Origin: Thermostichus vulcanus str. 'Rupite'
GTDB lineage: Bacteria > Cyanobacteriota > Cyanobacteriia > Thermostichales > Thermostichaceae
Assembly (NCBI RefSeq): GCF_022848905.1
Contig: NZ_JAFIRA010000009.1
Span: forward strand, 17,229 to 81,228
Reading direction: 5' to 3'
Length of the DNA: 64,000 bases
Made by a program: the position numbers and the translations under genes. This document shows, piece by piece, positions 1-7,634 of this stretch. How positions within the stretch are numbered: position 1 is the stretch's first letter; each line of letters starts with the position of its first letter. The notes beneath the pieces are model-generated. The model was not told the DNA's origin. It made no database searches and saw only the letters and a list, made by a program, of their open reading frames with translations.

Positions 1-33
1 TAAAGGGCTGCCCTCAGCATTTTCTTCAGCCAT
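1..33 (-). CDS. Possible start of a gene running off the left edge
   Basis: On the minus strand an ATG at 33 is preceded by a good Shine-Dalgarno-like GAGG and opens a frame (MAEENAEGSPL) that is still open at the window edge. An in-frame ATG at 87 would lengthen it by 18 residues. Only 11 codons are visible, so nothing can be said about function, and it could be a chance frame. Confidence 0.2.
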   Translation of the reverse strand, partial: MAEENAEGSPL

Positions 34-101
34 ACTTGCCTCTGTCAAGCCACTGCCCAGCCAGCCAGGGATCCCCAGGGTCTCCATACGCCGTTGACTG
101 G

Positions 102-287
102 TCACTCTACCCGTGGCAACAGCAGTGTGAACGTTGTGCCCAGGCTGGTCTGCGAGACAGACTCTGAGACAAAGGTGATTTGCCCCCCGTGTAGCTGCGT
201 ACAGGAGAGCTCCAGCGGAGGCTGATGTGAACCGGTTGAGGGTGAGAGGGAGTAGGAGTATTCGAGGGCATTGGAGAGCAAAGACAA
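102..287 (-). pseudogene. Remnant of a histidine kinase C-terminus
   Basis: The last 30 or so codons of this 61-codon frame read LHGGQITFVSES, then GTTFTLLLP. That is the G2-box tail of a sensor histidine-kinase ATPase domain. The rest of the kinase (H-box, N, G1 and F boxes) is absent: a perfect inverted repeat and then an unrelated DUF4278 gene lie directly upstream. The first 30 residues resemble nothing I know. I read it as a decayed kinase fragment that is probably not expressed. A short functional peptide cannot be excluded. Confidence 0.4.
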
Positions 288-290
288 TAG

Positions 291-324
291 AGCTCAGGGA
301 TCCACAGTTGCAGATCCCTGAGCT
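291..324 (-). terminator. Hairpin terminator of the DUF4278 gene
   Basis: A perfect 12-bp inverted repeat (AGCTCAGGGATC at 291-302, GATCCCTGAGCT at 313-324) with a 10-nt loop lies 84 nt past the stop of the minus-strand DUF4278 gene. A long T-run is missing, so rho-independent termination is likely but not certain. Confidence 0.5.
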
Positions 325-407
325 ACTCACTCAAACGATTGACTTGATTGACTTAGATTGACTTAACGAGTTGGCCTTGTCAGAACCCGCATCTGTGTCT
401 CAGGCTA

Positions 408-869
408 TCAGCTCATGCTGACATGGCTACGGTCGTAGTTAAGCCGAAAAGTGGGGTGGACTTTGCCCTGAATGCGATTCCAAAATCCCCGCACATTGGC
501 GTGTAGACCAATGTGTTCCACACCGCGAACCAACATGGCTTGCTGACGGATCCGAATCGCCCGTTGATGGCTCATCATCAAGCTGCGGGACAGTTCATCC
601 AAGGCATGGGTATGGCTAGGAGCCGCCATTGAAGCGGGTTCTGCCACCGGTTGAGCGGGCTGAGCCACTTTTGTAGGAGCTTCTGTGTGATCTGTGTGAT
701 AGGCCACGCCCCGATAGAGCATATCCAGATTGGTGGGCAACACCACCGGCTTGGTCAGATGGCGGAACCGCCAGTCCAAACCCCGATAGCGGCCACCCAC
801 TTTGCCCGGAGAGACTTCCGCTGTGGCGGGAGTGTAATTGTAGTCAATACCACGGTAAGAGAGTTCCAT
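408..869 (-). CDS. DUF4278 domain protein
   Basis: A protein of 153 residues that opens with MELSYRGIDYNY, then GGRYRGLDWRF and later LYRGVAYH. These YRG-containing stretches are the hallmark of DUF4278, a family almost confined to cyanobacteria and without an assigned function. A Pro/Ala-rich linker (residues about 65-85) joins this part to a basic, Arg-rich helix (RAIRIRQQAMLVRG). The start is the ATG at 869, because GGAGG lies 8 nt before it. A TTG five codons upstream would include the Shine-Dalgarno in the reading frame. It is monocistronic, with a hairpin terminator behind it. Family assignment is firm; function is unknown. Confidence 0.85.
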   Translation of the reverse strand: MELSYRGIDYNYTPATAEVSPGKVGGRYRGLDWRFRHLTKPVVLPTNLDMLYRGVAYHTDHTEAPTKVAQPAQPVAEPASMAAPSHTHALDELSRSLMMSHQRAIRIRQQAMLVRGVEHIGLHANVRGFWNRIQGKVHPTFRLNYDRSHVSMS

Positions 870-1267
870 GATTTTCGCCTCCAAAGGTTGAGTTGTGACT
901 GGTAAGTGTCCTGTGAACGGTCACAAGGGTTGAGGCGCGTTCCTTCGGGATAGCTCCCTACTTCCGTCCTCTACAAATGGCGTCGCTCATCAGGAGCCGC
1001 CCCGCGCACGAGAGGATGAACGATTTCTTTCTACATTCTGTATTATAAGCTACGGTTTTGAGGTATTGTCAGCAACTTTTAACAAAAATTTCCAATCGGA
1101 TCTCTTTTTAAGCGGATGCTGAATGGGGTGGGATCCCTTATCGCTGTCTCCTCTTGCCGCTCCAGGCCCAGTCGAGAACCCTGTCCGGGATACCAAGGAA
1201 GGGATTATGGTGGAAGGAATCCTCAGGATTGACTACAAAAGTTCACATTCCCCCTTGGGTGGCCTCT
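870..1267. other. Divergent intergenic region
   Basis: About 400 nt between the DUF4278 gene (minus) and the antiporter gene (plus). It must hold both promoters. An AT-rich stretch around 1020-1105 is the likeliest promoter area, but I see no convincing -35/-10 pair, operator or RNA structure. TTG codons at 1154 and 1229 could extend the antiporter upstream. Confidence 0.4.
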
Positions 1268-3151
1268 GTGCAGGAAGACTTTCGCCTGATTTTGGACATC
1301 GTGACGGTGCTGGCGGCAGCTTCTGCCGGGGGATTTTTGGCCTCGGTGCTGAGACAACCCGTACTGTTGGGCTACTTGTTGGCCGGGATCCTCGTCGGGC
1401 CGGCGGGGTTGGGCTGGATTAAAGAACTGGTGCAGGTGGAAACCCTAGCCCAATTTGGGGTGACCTTCTTGCTCTTCAGCTTGGGGGTGGAGTTTTCTCT
1501 TAAAGAATTGCGCAAGGTGCGGGGGATCGCCATAGGTGGCGGCATCCTGCAAATTAGCCTCACGATTCTGATCACAGCCGTTCTGGCGGTGGTGAGCGGT
1601 TGGTTAACGCCGGTGCAGGGCATTTTTCTGGGGGCGGTGCTCTCTCTCTCTTCCACCGCAGTGGTGATGAAAAGCCTGACGGAAACCAACCAGATGGGCA
1701 CTCCCCAGGCCCAAGCGATGTTGGGGATCCTGATCGTGCAGGATTTGGCGGTGGGGTTGATGCTGGCGGTTTTGCCCGCTTTGGATTATCCCCTTCCAGA
1801 ACTGGCGGGATCCGTGGGCAAAGCGTTGCTGGAAATTGGCTTGGTGGGGCTGGGGGCAGTGGTAGCCGGTATTTGGCTGGTGCCCAGTTTTCTACGTCTT
1901 TTGGCCCAGCAGGAGAGCAAAGAGGTGTTCTTGCTGGGGGTGATTAGCCTCTGTGTGGGCATTGCCCTGCTGACGGATCGCATTGGTATTTCCAGCGAGA
2001 TTGGGGCTTTCATTGCCGGTTTGATGATCTCGGAGGTGGAATACGCCGATCAAACCCTGGACTATGTAGAACCTCTGCGGGATGTCTTTGCTGCCCTCTT
2101 TTTTGCCGCCATCGGCATGTTGATCGATCCCAGCTTTATTGCCAGCCATCTGCTGTTGATCCTGACATTGGTGGGATTGGTGATGGTGGGCAAGTTTCTG
2201 ATCATTGCCCCATTGGTACGGCTGTTTCGTTACTCCCTCGCAGCGGCAGTGGCGGTGGGATTGGGCCTGTCCCAGATTGGCGAGTTCTCGTTTGTGTTGG
2301 CTAGCGAAGGGCAATCTTTGGGGTTGGTGTCGCGGCAAACCTATCTCCTGATCGTCAGTACCACTGCGCTCACCTTGCTCATCACTCCCTTTCTCTTGAA
2401 GTTGGCGCCCCGCCTTTTTGCCTGGCTAGAAGGGATCCCTGCTGTTGCCCGTTGGTTGGAATCGGGGGAGCGACCCCGAGCGGTTGCTCCGGATACCCCC
2501 GCCCGTGGGCATGTGGTGGTGTGTGGGTATGGACAGGTGGGGCAAGACATCGTGCGGCTGTTGGAGTCCCGTCAGCATGAGCTGCTGGTGATCGACCAAT
2601 CGGAGCGGGTGGTGCAGCAATTGCGTTCCCGTGGGATCCCTTACTTGTATGGCAATGCTGCCAGTGCGCTGGTGCTGGAAAAAGCCAATCTCCCCCAAGC
2701 GCGTACCCTGGTGATTGCCCTGCCGGATCGCATAAGCATCCGCCTTTGCTTGAAACGAGCTCTGGAATTGGCCCCTCAGTTGGATGTGGTGGTGCGAGCC
2801 ACCCACAAAGAAGACATCGAACAGCTCTACCAGTTGGGAGCAACGGAGGTTGTTCATCCCGAGTTTGAGGCCAGTCTGGGGTTGTGCAGCCATGTGCTGC
2901 TGGAATTGGGAGAACCTCTGGCCATCATTCAGCAGGAGATCCTGGCGATTCGCAACAGCCATTACCGCGATCTCCGCCCTTTGCATCCCAGCTGTTTGAT
3001 CCCCACCCCCCTCAGCTGGCTGACGCAGCAAGCTGCCCTTTCCTCCTCCCCAGAAGCCCCTGCCAACAGCAACGGCAGCCATGGCAGTACCAAACCGGCA
3101 TCCCACTTGGCTTGGTGGGAACATTGGCAACGCCCTGCCCACTACCACTAA
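1268..3151 (+). CDS. CPA2-family cation/proton antiporter with TrkA-N domain
   Basis: Membrane monovalent cation:proton antiporter of the KefB/NapA type, 627 residues from the GTG at 1268. The N-terminal 390 residues hold about 12 hydrophobic helices with the typical LRQPVLLGYLLAG, LFSLGVEFS and LSSTAVVMK stretches. After a linker comes a cytoplasmic Rossmann domain opening with HVVVCGYGQVGQDIV (NAD-binding glycines, RCK/TrkA-N), which normally gates transport. I chose GTG (VQEDFRLILD) because family members start at this point, although a TTG at 1154 would add 38 residues. No strong Shine-Dalgarno marks either start. The transported ion (Na+ or K+) cannot be told from sequence. It probably contributes to pH and salt homeostasis. 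Confidence 0.88.
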   Translation: MQEDFRLILDIVTVLAAASAGGFLASVLRQPVLLGYLLAGILVGPAGLGWIKELVQVETLAQFGVTFLLFSLGVEFSLKELRKVRGIAIGGGILQISLTILITAVLAVVSGWLTPVQGIFLGAVLSLSSTAVVMKSLTETNQMGTPQAQAMLGILIVQDLAVGLMLAVLPALDYPLPELAGSVGKALLEIGLVGLGAVVAGIWLVPSFLRLLAQQESKEVFLLGVISLCVGIALLTDRIGISSEIGAFIAGLMISEVEYADQTLDYVEPLRDVFAALFFAAIGMLIDPSFIASHLLLILTLVGLVMVGKFLIIAPLVRLFRYSLAAAVAVGLGLSQIGEFSFVLASEGQSLGLVSRQTYLLIVSTTALTLLITPFLLKLAPRLFAWLEGIPAVARWLESGERPRAVAPDTPARGHVVVCGYGQVGQDIVRLLESRQHELLVIDQSERVVQQLRSRGIPYLYGNAASALVLEKANLPQARTLVIALPDRISIRLCLKRALELAPQLDVVVRATHKEDIEQLYQLGATEVVHPEFEASLGLCSHVLLELGEPLAIIQQEILAIRNSHYRDLRPLHPSCLIPTPLSWLTQQAALSSSPEAPANSNGSHGSTKPASHLAWWEHWQRPAHYH

Positions 3152-3265
3152 AGGAACCTCCCCTTTGCGGGGATGGCTCTCCGGGCCCCGCTTAGCGGGA
3201 TCGGATCCCTGGTAGGATACGGAAGAAAAAGTGAAGACCCTCCTCGCTTCAAGGACAGGACGATT

Positions 3266-4504
3266 ATGGCCAAGCAAACACTGGGATCCCTGCTGTCATC
3301 CGGCTTCGATTTGACAGGCAAACGAGTGCTCGTGCGGGCCGATTTTAATGTCCCTCTGGATCCTGAAGGCAACATCACCGATGACACCCGCATTCGGGCC
3401 GCCTTACCCACCATCCAAGCTCTCATCAGTGCCGGGGCACGGGTTATTCTCACCAGCCACCTAGGCCGTCCCATTAAAAAAGACAAAGAAACTGGTGCCA
3501 TCAAAATTACCCGTGAGGGCAATAGCCTTACCCCCGTGGCCGGTCGTCTCTCCGAACTGCTGGGTCAGTCAGTTGCCTTTGCCCCCGATTGCGTTGGCCC
3601 TGAGGCTGAAGCCGTAGTGAATGGCCTAGAGAACGGACAAGTGGCTTTGCTGGAAAATGTCCGTTTTCACCCTGAAGAAGAAGACAACAACCCCGAATTT
3701 GCTCAGCAGTTGGCCTCCCTCGCCGACCTATTTGTCAACGATGCCTTCGGTACAGCTCACCGCGCCCATGCTTCTACAGAAGGGGTAACCGCATACCTCC
3801 AGCCCTCTGTCGCCGGCTATCTGGTGGAAAAAGAATTGCAATTTCTCTCCGGGGCCATCGACAATCCCCAGCGCCCCCTAGCAGCAATCATCGGTGGCTC
3901 CAAAGTCTCTAGCAAAATTGGTGTCATTGAAGCCCTGTTGGAAAAGGTGGATAAACTCCTCCTGGGTGGCGGCATGATCTTCACCTTCTACCAAGCCCAA
4001 GGGCTGAAAACCGGCAAATCCTTGGTGGAAAGCGACAAGCTGGATTTGGCCAAGTCCCTGATGCAGAAAGCCCAAGAGCGTGGGGTGGAGCTGTTGCTGC
4101 CGGTGGACGTCGTGGTAGCCGACAAGTTCGACAAAGATGCCGAGGCCCAAACCGTTGCCATTGATGGCATCCCCGACGAATGGATGGGTTTGGATATTGG
4201 CCCGGAATCCGTCAAGGCGTTTCAGGCCGCCCTGCAAGGGTGTAAAACCGTGATTTGGAATGGGCCAATGGGCGTGTTTGAATTTGATCGCTTTGCTGTT
4301 GGTACAGAAGCCATTGCCCGCACCCTCGCGGATTTGACCCAAGCCGGAGCCATCACCATTATTGGCGGTGGGGATTCTGTAGCAGCGGTCGAAAAAGTGG
4401 GTTTGGCCAACCAAATGACCCACATCTCCACAGGTGGTGGAGCAAGCCTAGAACTGCTAGAGGGCAAAGTGCTACCCGGCATCGCCGCACTCACAGAAGC
4501 CTGA
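3266..4504 (+). CDS. pgk: Phosphoglycerate kinase
   Basis: Cytosolic enzyme that interconverts 1,3-bisphosphoglycerate/ADP and 3-phosphoglycerate/ATP in glycolysis and the Calvin cycle. The 412-residue length is normal. Visible motifs are [13 protein letters not shown] near the N-terminus, TSHLGRP, the substrate region [12 protein letters not shown], and the ATP-site glycines [12 protein letters not shown] near the C-terminus. The ATG at 3266 follows AAGGACAGGA and matches the usual start MAKQTL; the frame is open further upstream but without similarity. It stands alone, followed by a clear hairpin terminator. GGATCC is sparse here (two sites) compared with neighbours, as expected of a highly constrained gene. 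Confidence 0.97.
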   Translation: MAKQTLGSLLSSGFDLTGKRVLVRADFNVPLDPEGNITDDTRIRAALPTIQALISAGARVILTSHLGRPIKKDKETGAIKITREGNSLTPVAGRLSELLGQSVAFAPDCVGPEAEAVVNGLENGQVALLENVRFHPEEEDNNPEFAQQLASLADLFVNDAFGTAHRAHASTEGVTAYLQPSVAGYLVEKELQFLSGAIDNPQRPLAAIIGGSKVSSKIGVIEALLEKVDKLLLGGGMIFTFYQAQGLKTGKSLVESDKLDLAKSLMQKAQERGVELLLPVDVVVADKFDKDAEAQTVAIDGIPDEWMGLDIGPESVKAFQAALQGCKTVIWNGPMGVFEFDRFAVGTEAIARTLADLTQAGAITIIGGGDSVAAVEKVGLANQMTHISTGGGASLELLEGKVLPGIAALTEA

Positions 4505-4544
4505 GTCGGCCTGAGTCGATAGAGAAACCCCAGAAACAAAAAAT

Positions 4545-4566
4545 AGGGGCTGAATTTAGCCCCTTT
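4545..4566 (+). terminator. Rho-independent terminator after pgk
   Basis: Stem AGGGGCT (4545-4551) pairs with AGCCCCT (4558-4564) around a GAATTT loop and is followed by TT. A run of six A on the 5' side makes it usable from the minus strand as well, where ycf35 ends at 4607. Confidence 0.75.
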
Positions 4567-4606
4567 CGGAAACCTTCGCCGTAGCGATACTAAGACGGGA
4601 TCCGGC

Positions 4607-4957
4607 TTAGTGCATCACCACTTTGACGTTGGCATTGTTCAAGCCAGGACGCTTCACTTCCGCCAAGGTTTTGTTGACGGCGTACTTCTGGTTGATGGAG
4701 TTGATCAACTCAGTTTGGTTGTGCTTCTTGGCCACGCCCCAGAGATCGGCAATCAAATCAAAGGAACCATCGGGGTTCTTGGACCAGCCCAGATCGTAGT
4801 CGCCTTCCAATTGGGCCACGATGTCGGCACGAACGCGCTGACCATTGTAGCCACGCACATCGGCGCCAAGCTTGACGCTGTAGCCGAGATCGCGCAGGGA
4901 GTTTTGCAGGATTTGGGCATCCGTGATCTTGGTGCGCAAGGTGCTAAAATGAGACAT
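4607..4957 (-). CDS. ycf35: Ycf35 / DUF1257 family protein
   Basis: A 116-residue protein starting MSHFSTLRTKITDA, with LRDLGY, VRGYNGQ, DYDLGWSKN and DLIADLWGV in order. This is the DUF1257/Ycf35 family, found in cyanobacteria and in the plastid genomes of red and related algae. Its molecular role is unknown. The ATG at 4957 is preceded by AGGAG, so the start is secure. The neighbour ycf46 lies upstream on the same strand, about 130 nt away, so the two may be co-transcribed. Both are plastid-conserved families of unclear function. Confidence 0.9.
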   Translation of the reverse strand: MSHFSTLRTKITDAQILQNSLRDLGYSVKLGADVRGYNGQRVRADIVAQLEGDYDLGWSKNPDGSFDLIADLWGVAKKHNQTELINSINQKYAVNKTLAEVKRPGLNNANVKVVMH

Positions 4958-5085
4958 GGTGTTTCTCTCCTGTGTTTAGGGTTTGGAACATCGACACACA
5001 ATAACGAGCAACGCTCTAGCAGGGAAATGTAGCCTGTGCCTTTTTTGCCTGTAGCTAAGCAATGTTGGCTGTGCTTACCTCCTTG

Positions 5086-6597
5086 CTAGAACTCCAGCCG
5101 CTGGTACTCGGCCACAGAGGCTGCTGCTGGCCGAGCCCGCTGCTGGGCCCATTCCCTCAACGCTACCACCTGCTCCATCATGGTGCGGGATAGCGGCTGA
5201 GTTGCTTTCGTTGCTGCCAAAATGTCCAGCTGCGTAAATTCGCGATTCTGGGCAAAGGCTTCGTACATGGCAGCAATCAAAACTTGTTCAATCTCTGCGC
5301 CAGAAAAACCCTCACAGGCCACCGCCAGCTGGCGCAGGTCAAAGCGGCTAATGTCGCGCCGCCGCTTTTTCAGGTGAATTTCCAGGATCTCCATCCGCTC
5401 AGTGGTGTTGGGCAGATCCACAAAAAAGATTTCATCAAAGCGACCCTTACGCAGAAATTCCCCTGGTAGACGATCCACTCGGTTGGCGGTTGCCATCACA
5501 AACACTGGGGAACGCTTCTCCTGCATCCAGGTCAAGAAAGAGCCGAAGATACGGCTGGAGGTGCCCCCATCGGAATCGCTTGATCCGGCAGATCCGGCAA
5601 AGGCTTTGTCCAATTCATCGATAAACAAAATGGCTGGGGCCAACGACTCAGCAGTCCGCAGAGCACTGCGCAGGTTGGCTTCCGATTTACCCACTGTGGA
5701 GCCATCGTAAACGCGGCCCATATCCAGACGCAGCAGGGGCAAACCCCAAAGACGGGCTGTCGTTTTGGCAATCAAGGACTTGCCACAGCCGGGCACCCCT
5801 AAAATGAGCATCCCTTTCGGTTGGGGCAACCCATAGGCCCGAGCCCGCTCGGTAAAAGCCCCAGAACGTTGGGAAAGCCAGCGCTTCAGCTCTTCTAGTC
5901 CCCCAACGGCATCAATGGTTTCGTCTTCTTCGATGAACTCCAGAATGCCATTGCGACGGATCAGCTGCTTTTTCTCGGAGAGGACGATTTCAACTTCTGC
6001 TTCGCTGAGGCGACCGTGCATCACCACGGCCTTGCGGTACACCTTTTCCGCTTCATCTTGGGTCAGGCCAAGGGCGGCTTTAACCAGCTTCTCACGGGTG
6101 TCGGGGGTCAGGGATCCAGAACGGGGCGTTTGTTCCAGTTGGCGATTCAGGGTGCGCTCGAGGGTGGCCATATCCGGTAGAGGGAAATCCACCACACAGA
6201 TGTCTTTCTCCAGCTCTACCGGCACCACTTGCACCGGCGACATGAGGAGGATGGTTTTGTGGGATCCCTTGAGGCTGAAGATGGCATCGCGGATCCAACG
6301 CTTCACCTCAGTATTGTCCAGGAAGTCGTGCAGATCCTTAAAGACACAAATGGCGGGATCCTTTTGCTCCATCACCCACTGAATGGCAGGCTGGGGGGAC
6401 TGAGTATTGTGCTGGGTGAGGCTGCGGGGGTTGCCGTACTCGACAATGCCGTGGGTGACCGTCCAGATGAACAAGCGCCGCTGGGGCTTAAGGGCGCGGG
6501 CAATCGCTGCCAGGGCTGCTTCCGCCCGTTCCTCCTCGGGGGTGAGCAGGTAGAGCAGTGGGTATTGAGCTTGAATCAGGATGTCTAGCTCTTGCAT
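5086..6597 (-). CDS. ycf46: Ycf46 AAA ATPase
   Basis: AAA-type ATPase of 503 residues. Walker A (GVPGCGKS) is at about 267-274 and Walker B (AILFIDELD) at about 322-330. A sensor-1-like ATANRVDRLP and an arginine-finger-like stretch (LRKGRFDEIFFVDLP) follow. The N-terminal half (MQELDILIQAQYPLLYLLTPEEERAE) is a degenerate ATPase-like domain typical of Ycf46. The family is kept in cyanobacteria and red-algal plastids; a role in photosynthetic or CO2 acclimation has been suggested, but the substrate is unknown. I chose the ATG at 6597 from family similarity. The frame is open for 42 more codons and no clear Shine-Dalgarno decides the start. Confidence 0.9.
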   Translation of the reverse strand: MQELDILIQAQYPLLYLLTPEEERAEAALAAIARALKPQRRLFIWTVTHGIVEYGNPRSLTQHNTQSPQPAIQWVMEQKDPAICVFKDLHDFLDNTEVKRWIRDAIFSLKGSHKTILLMSPVQVVPVELEKDICVVDFPLPDMATLERTLNRQLEQTPRSGSLTPDTREKLVKAALGLTQDEAEKVYRKAVVMHGRLSEAEVEIVLSEKKQLIRRNGILEFIEEDETIDAVGGLEELKRWLSQRSGAFTERARAYGLPQPKGMLILGVPGCGKSLIAKTTARLWGLPLLRLDMGRVYDGSTVGKSEANLRSALRTAESLAPAILFIDELDKAFAGSAGSSDSDGGTSSRIFGSFLTWMQEKRSPVFVMATANRVDRLPGEFLRKGRFDEIFFVDLPNTTERMEILEIHLKKRRRDISRFDLRQLAVACEGFSGAEIEQVLIAAMYEAFAQNREFTQLDILAATKATQPLSRTMMEQVVALREWAQQRARPAAASVAEYQRLEF

Positions 6598-6770
6598 GGG
6601 AGGCACCAACTGCACAAAGGAGAATCTGGGGGGCAACAGGGGACGATCAGGGGGAGACAAAAGGTGGATTTCAGTTTGGCTTGCTCCTGAGATGTCTTTT
6701 GTGTCGTGGACTGCTGTTATCACTCAATTTTGCAAAAAATGGCGATTGCTTGAGGAATCTTGCCGGAAAC

Positions 6771-7151
6771 TTAACAAGGCACCAAAGCATCTTGCCGCTG
6801 CTCCCCTGAACTGGGGCTGGCAGGGGTGGATCCCCAATATTCCGGCTCAACCTCCTCCAAGATGGCGTCGCTGGCCGACTGCTTGTGTAGAGAAGTTACC
6901 TCCCCATCCCGGAGGACAAAAGGATGACTACACTCGGGGCACTGGTGAACACGGTAGGCACTCCCCTGAACTCCCTCAATCACCTCAGGGTGTAACAGGT
7001 AAAAGCTCAGGGCCTTTTCGGCTACCGCTGACATGGGTTCCCGCTCAACGGCTGCCCGAATCTTCAGATCCCGATGCAGATCCGGTGAGAGATACAAGGT
7101 CACCTTCTGCTTGGCCTCTCCGCCTTCCACAACCTCTGGCCGATGATTCAT
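6771..7151 (-). CDS. Small RHH-like protein with CxxC motif
   Basis: A 126-residue protein. Residues 14-52 (KQKVTLYLSPDLHRDLKIRAAVE..MSAVAEKAL) look like a ribbon-helix-helix DNA-binding fold of the CopG/Arc type: a beta strand followed by two helices. Residues 66-83 contain HQCPECSHPF, a single CxxC knuckle (Cys71, Cys74) flanked by His. Only one Cys pair is present, so a full zinc ribbon would need the nearby histidines or a dimer. A conserved cyanobacterial regulator is plausible, but this is inference. The start ATG at 7151 has only a weak Shine-Dalgarno. No partner gene is adjacent, and the C-terminal 30 residues look disordered. Confidence 0.65.
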   Translation of the reverse strand: MNHRPEVVEGGEAKQKVTLYLSPDLHRDLKIRAAVEREPMSAVAEKALSFYLLHPEVIEGVQGSAYRVHQCPECSHPFVLRDGEVTSLHKQSASDAILEEVEPEYWGSTPASPSSGEQRQDALVPC

Positions 7152-7404
7152 GGCTAACCGCTTTTCTTGTCATATGCCGGACTTGCGGCCCATCATAGCC
7201 AGCTTGCCCGCTTGACGGCAAGTTTGTAACAATCGGTAATATTTGCCCCTCTGATGGGATCCCCCGGCAAAGGAGGAGGTTGAATAGGAGGGAAAATAGG
7301 GATCCCAGCCACGGGTGATGGTTTTCCCTAAGTGCAGAATCTATGCCAGGATCCAAGTCAGCCATCTTTGAACTGTGCTTGACCCCTGATGGGAGTAAAA
7401 CCGT

Positions 7405-7611
7405 ATGGAACGTCTGATCAACACCTTTAGCAAAAATCTCTCCGCCTGGGGGCGACGTGCTCTGGTGCAAACCAGCGATGGCTTCGCCAGCCTGAAGGGG
7501 ATTGCCTTGGACAATGGCAATGTGTTGCTCAGCAAAGCTCGGATTGCCCTTGCAGATGCTAGCTCTACAACCCTACAGGCCCTTCAATCCCGTTTTGGCT
7601 CCCGTCGCTGA
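7405..7611 (+). CDS. Small conserved-looking hypothetical protein
   Basis: A 68-codon frame starting MERLINTFSKNLSAWGRRALVQ, with GGGAG 9 nt before the ATG. It is basic, with a predicted amphipathic N-terminal helix, no signal peptide and no cysteine. It ends only 24 nt before the convergent stop of the ABC exporter gene. I do not recognise the family. Coding is supported by the Shine-Dalgarno, the lack of overlap with other genes and the amphipathic pattern. Confidence 0.5.
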   Translation: MERLINTFSKNLSAWGRRALVQTSDGFASLKGIALDNGNVLLSKARIALADASSTTLQALQSRFGSRR

Positions 7612-7634
7612 AGGCCCCCGCCCTAGAAATCTGC

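Noticed and set aside
2426..3277. Long minus-strand open frame (283 codons) opposite the antiporter
   Set aside because: Fully antisense to a clear antiporter/TrkA-N gene, biased composition (Gln, His, Gly-rich) and no recognisable domain.
4610..5032. Plus-strand frame opposite ycf35
   Set aside because: Antisense to a well-supported DUF1257 gene with a good ribosome site; no similarity of its own.
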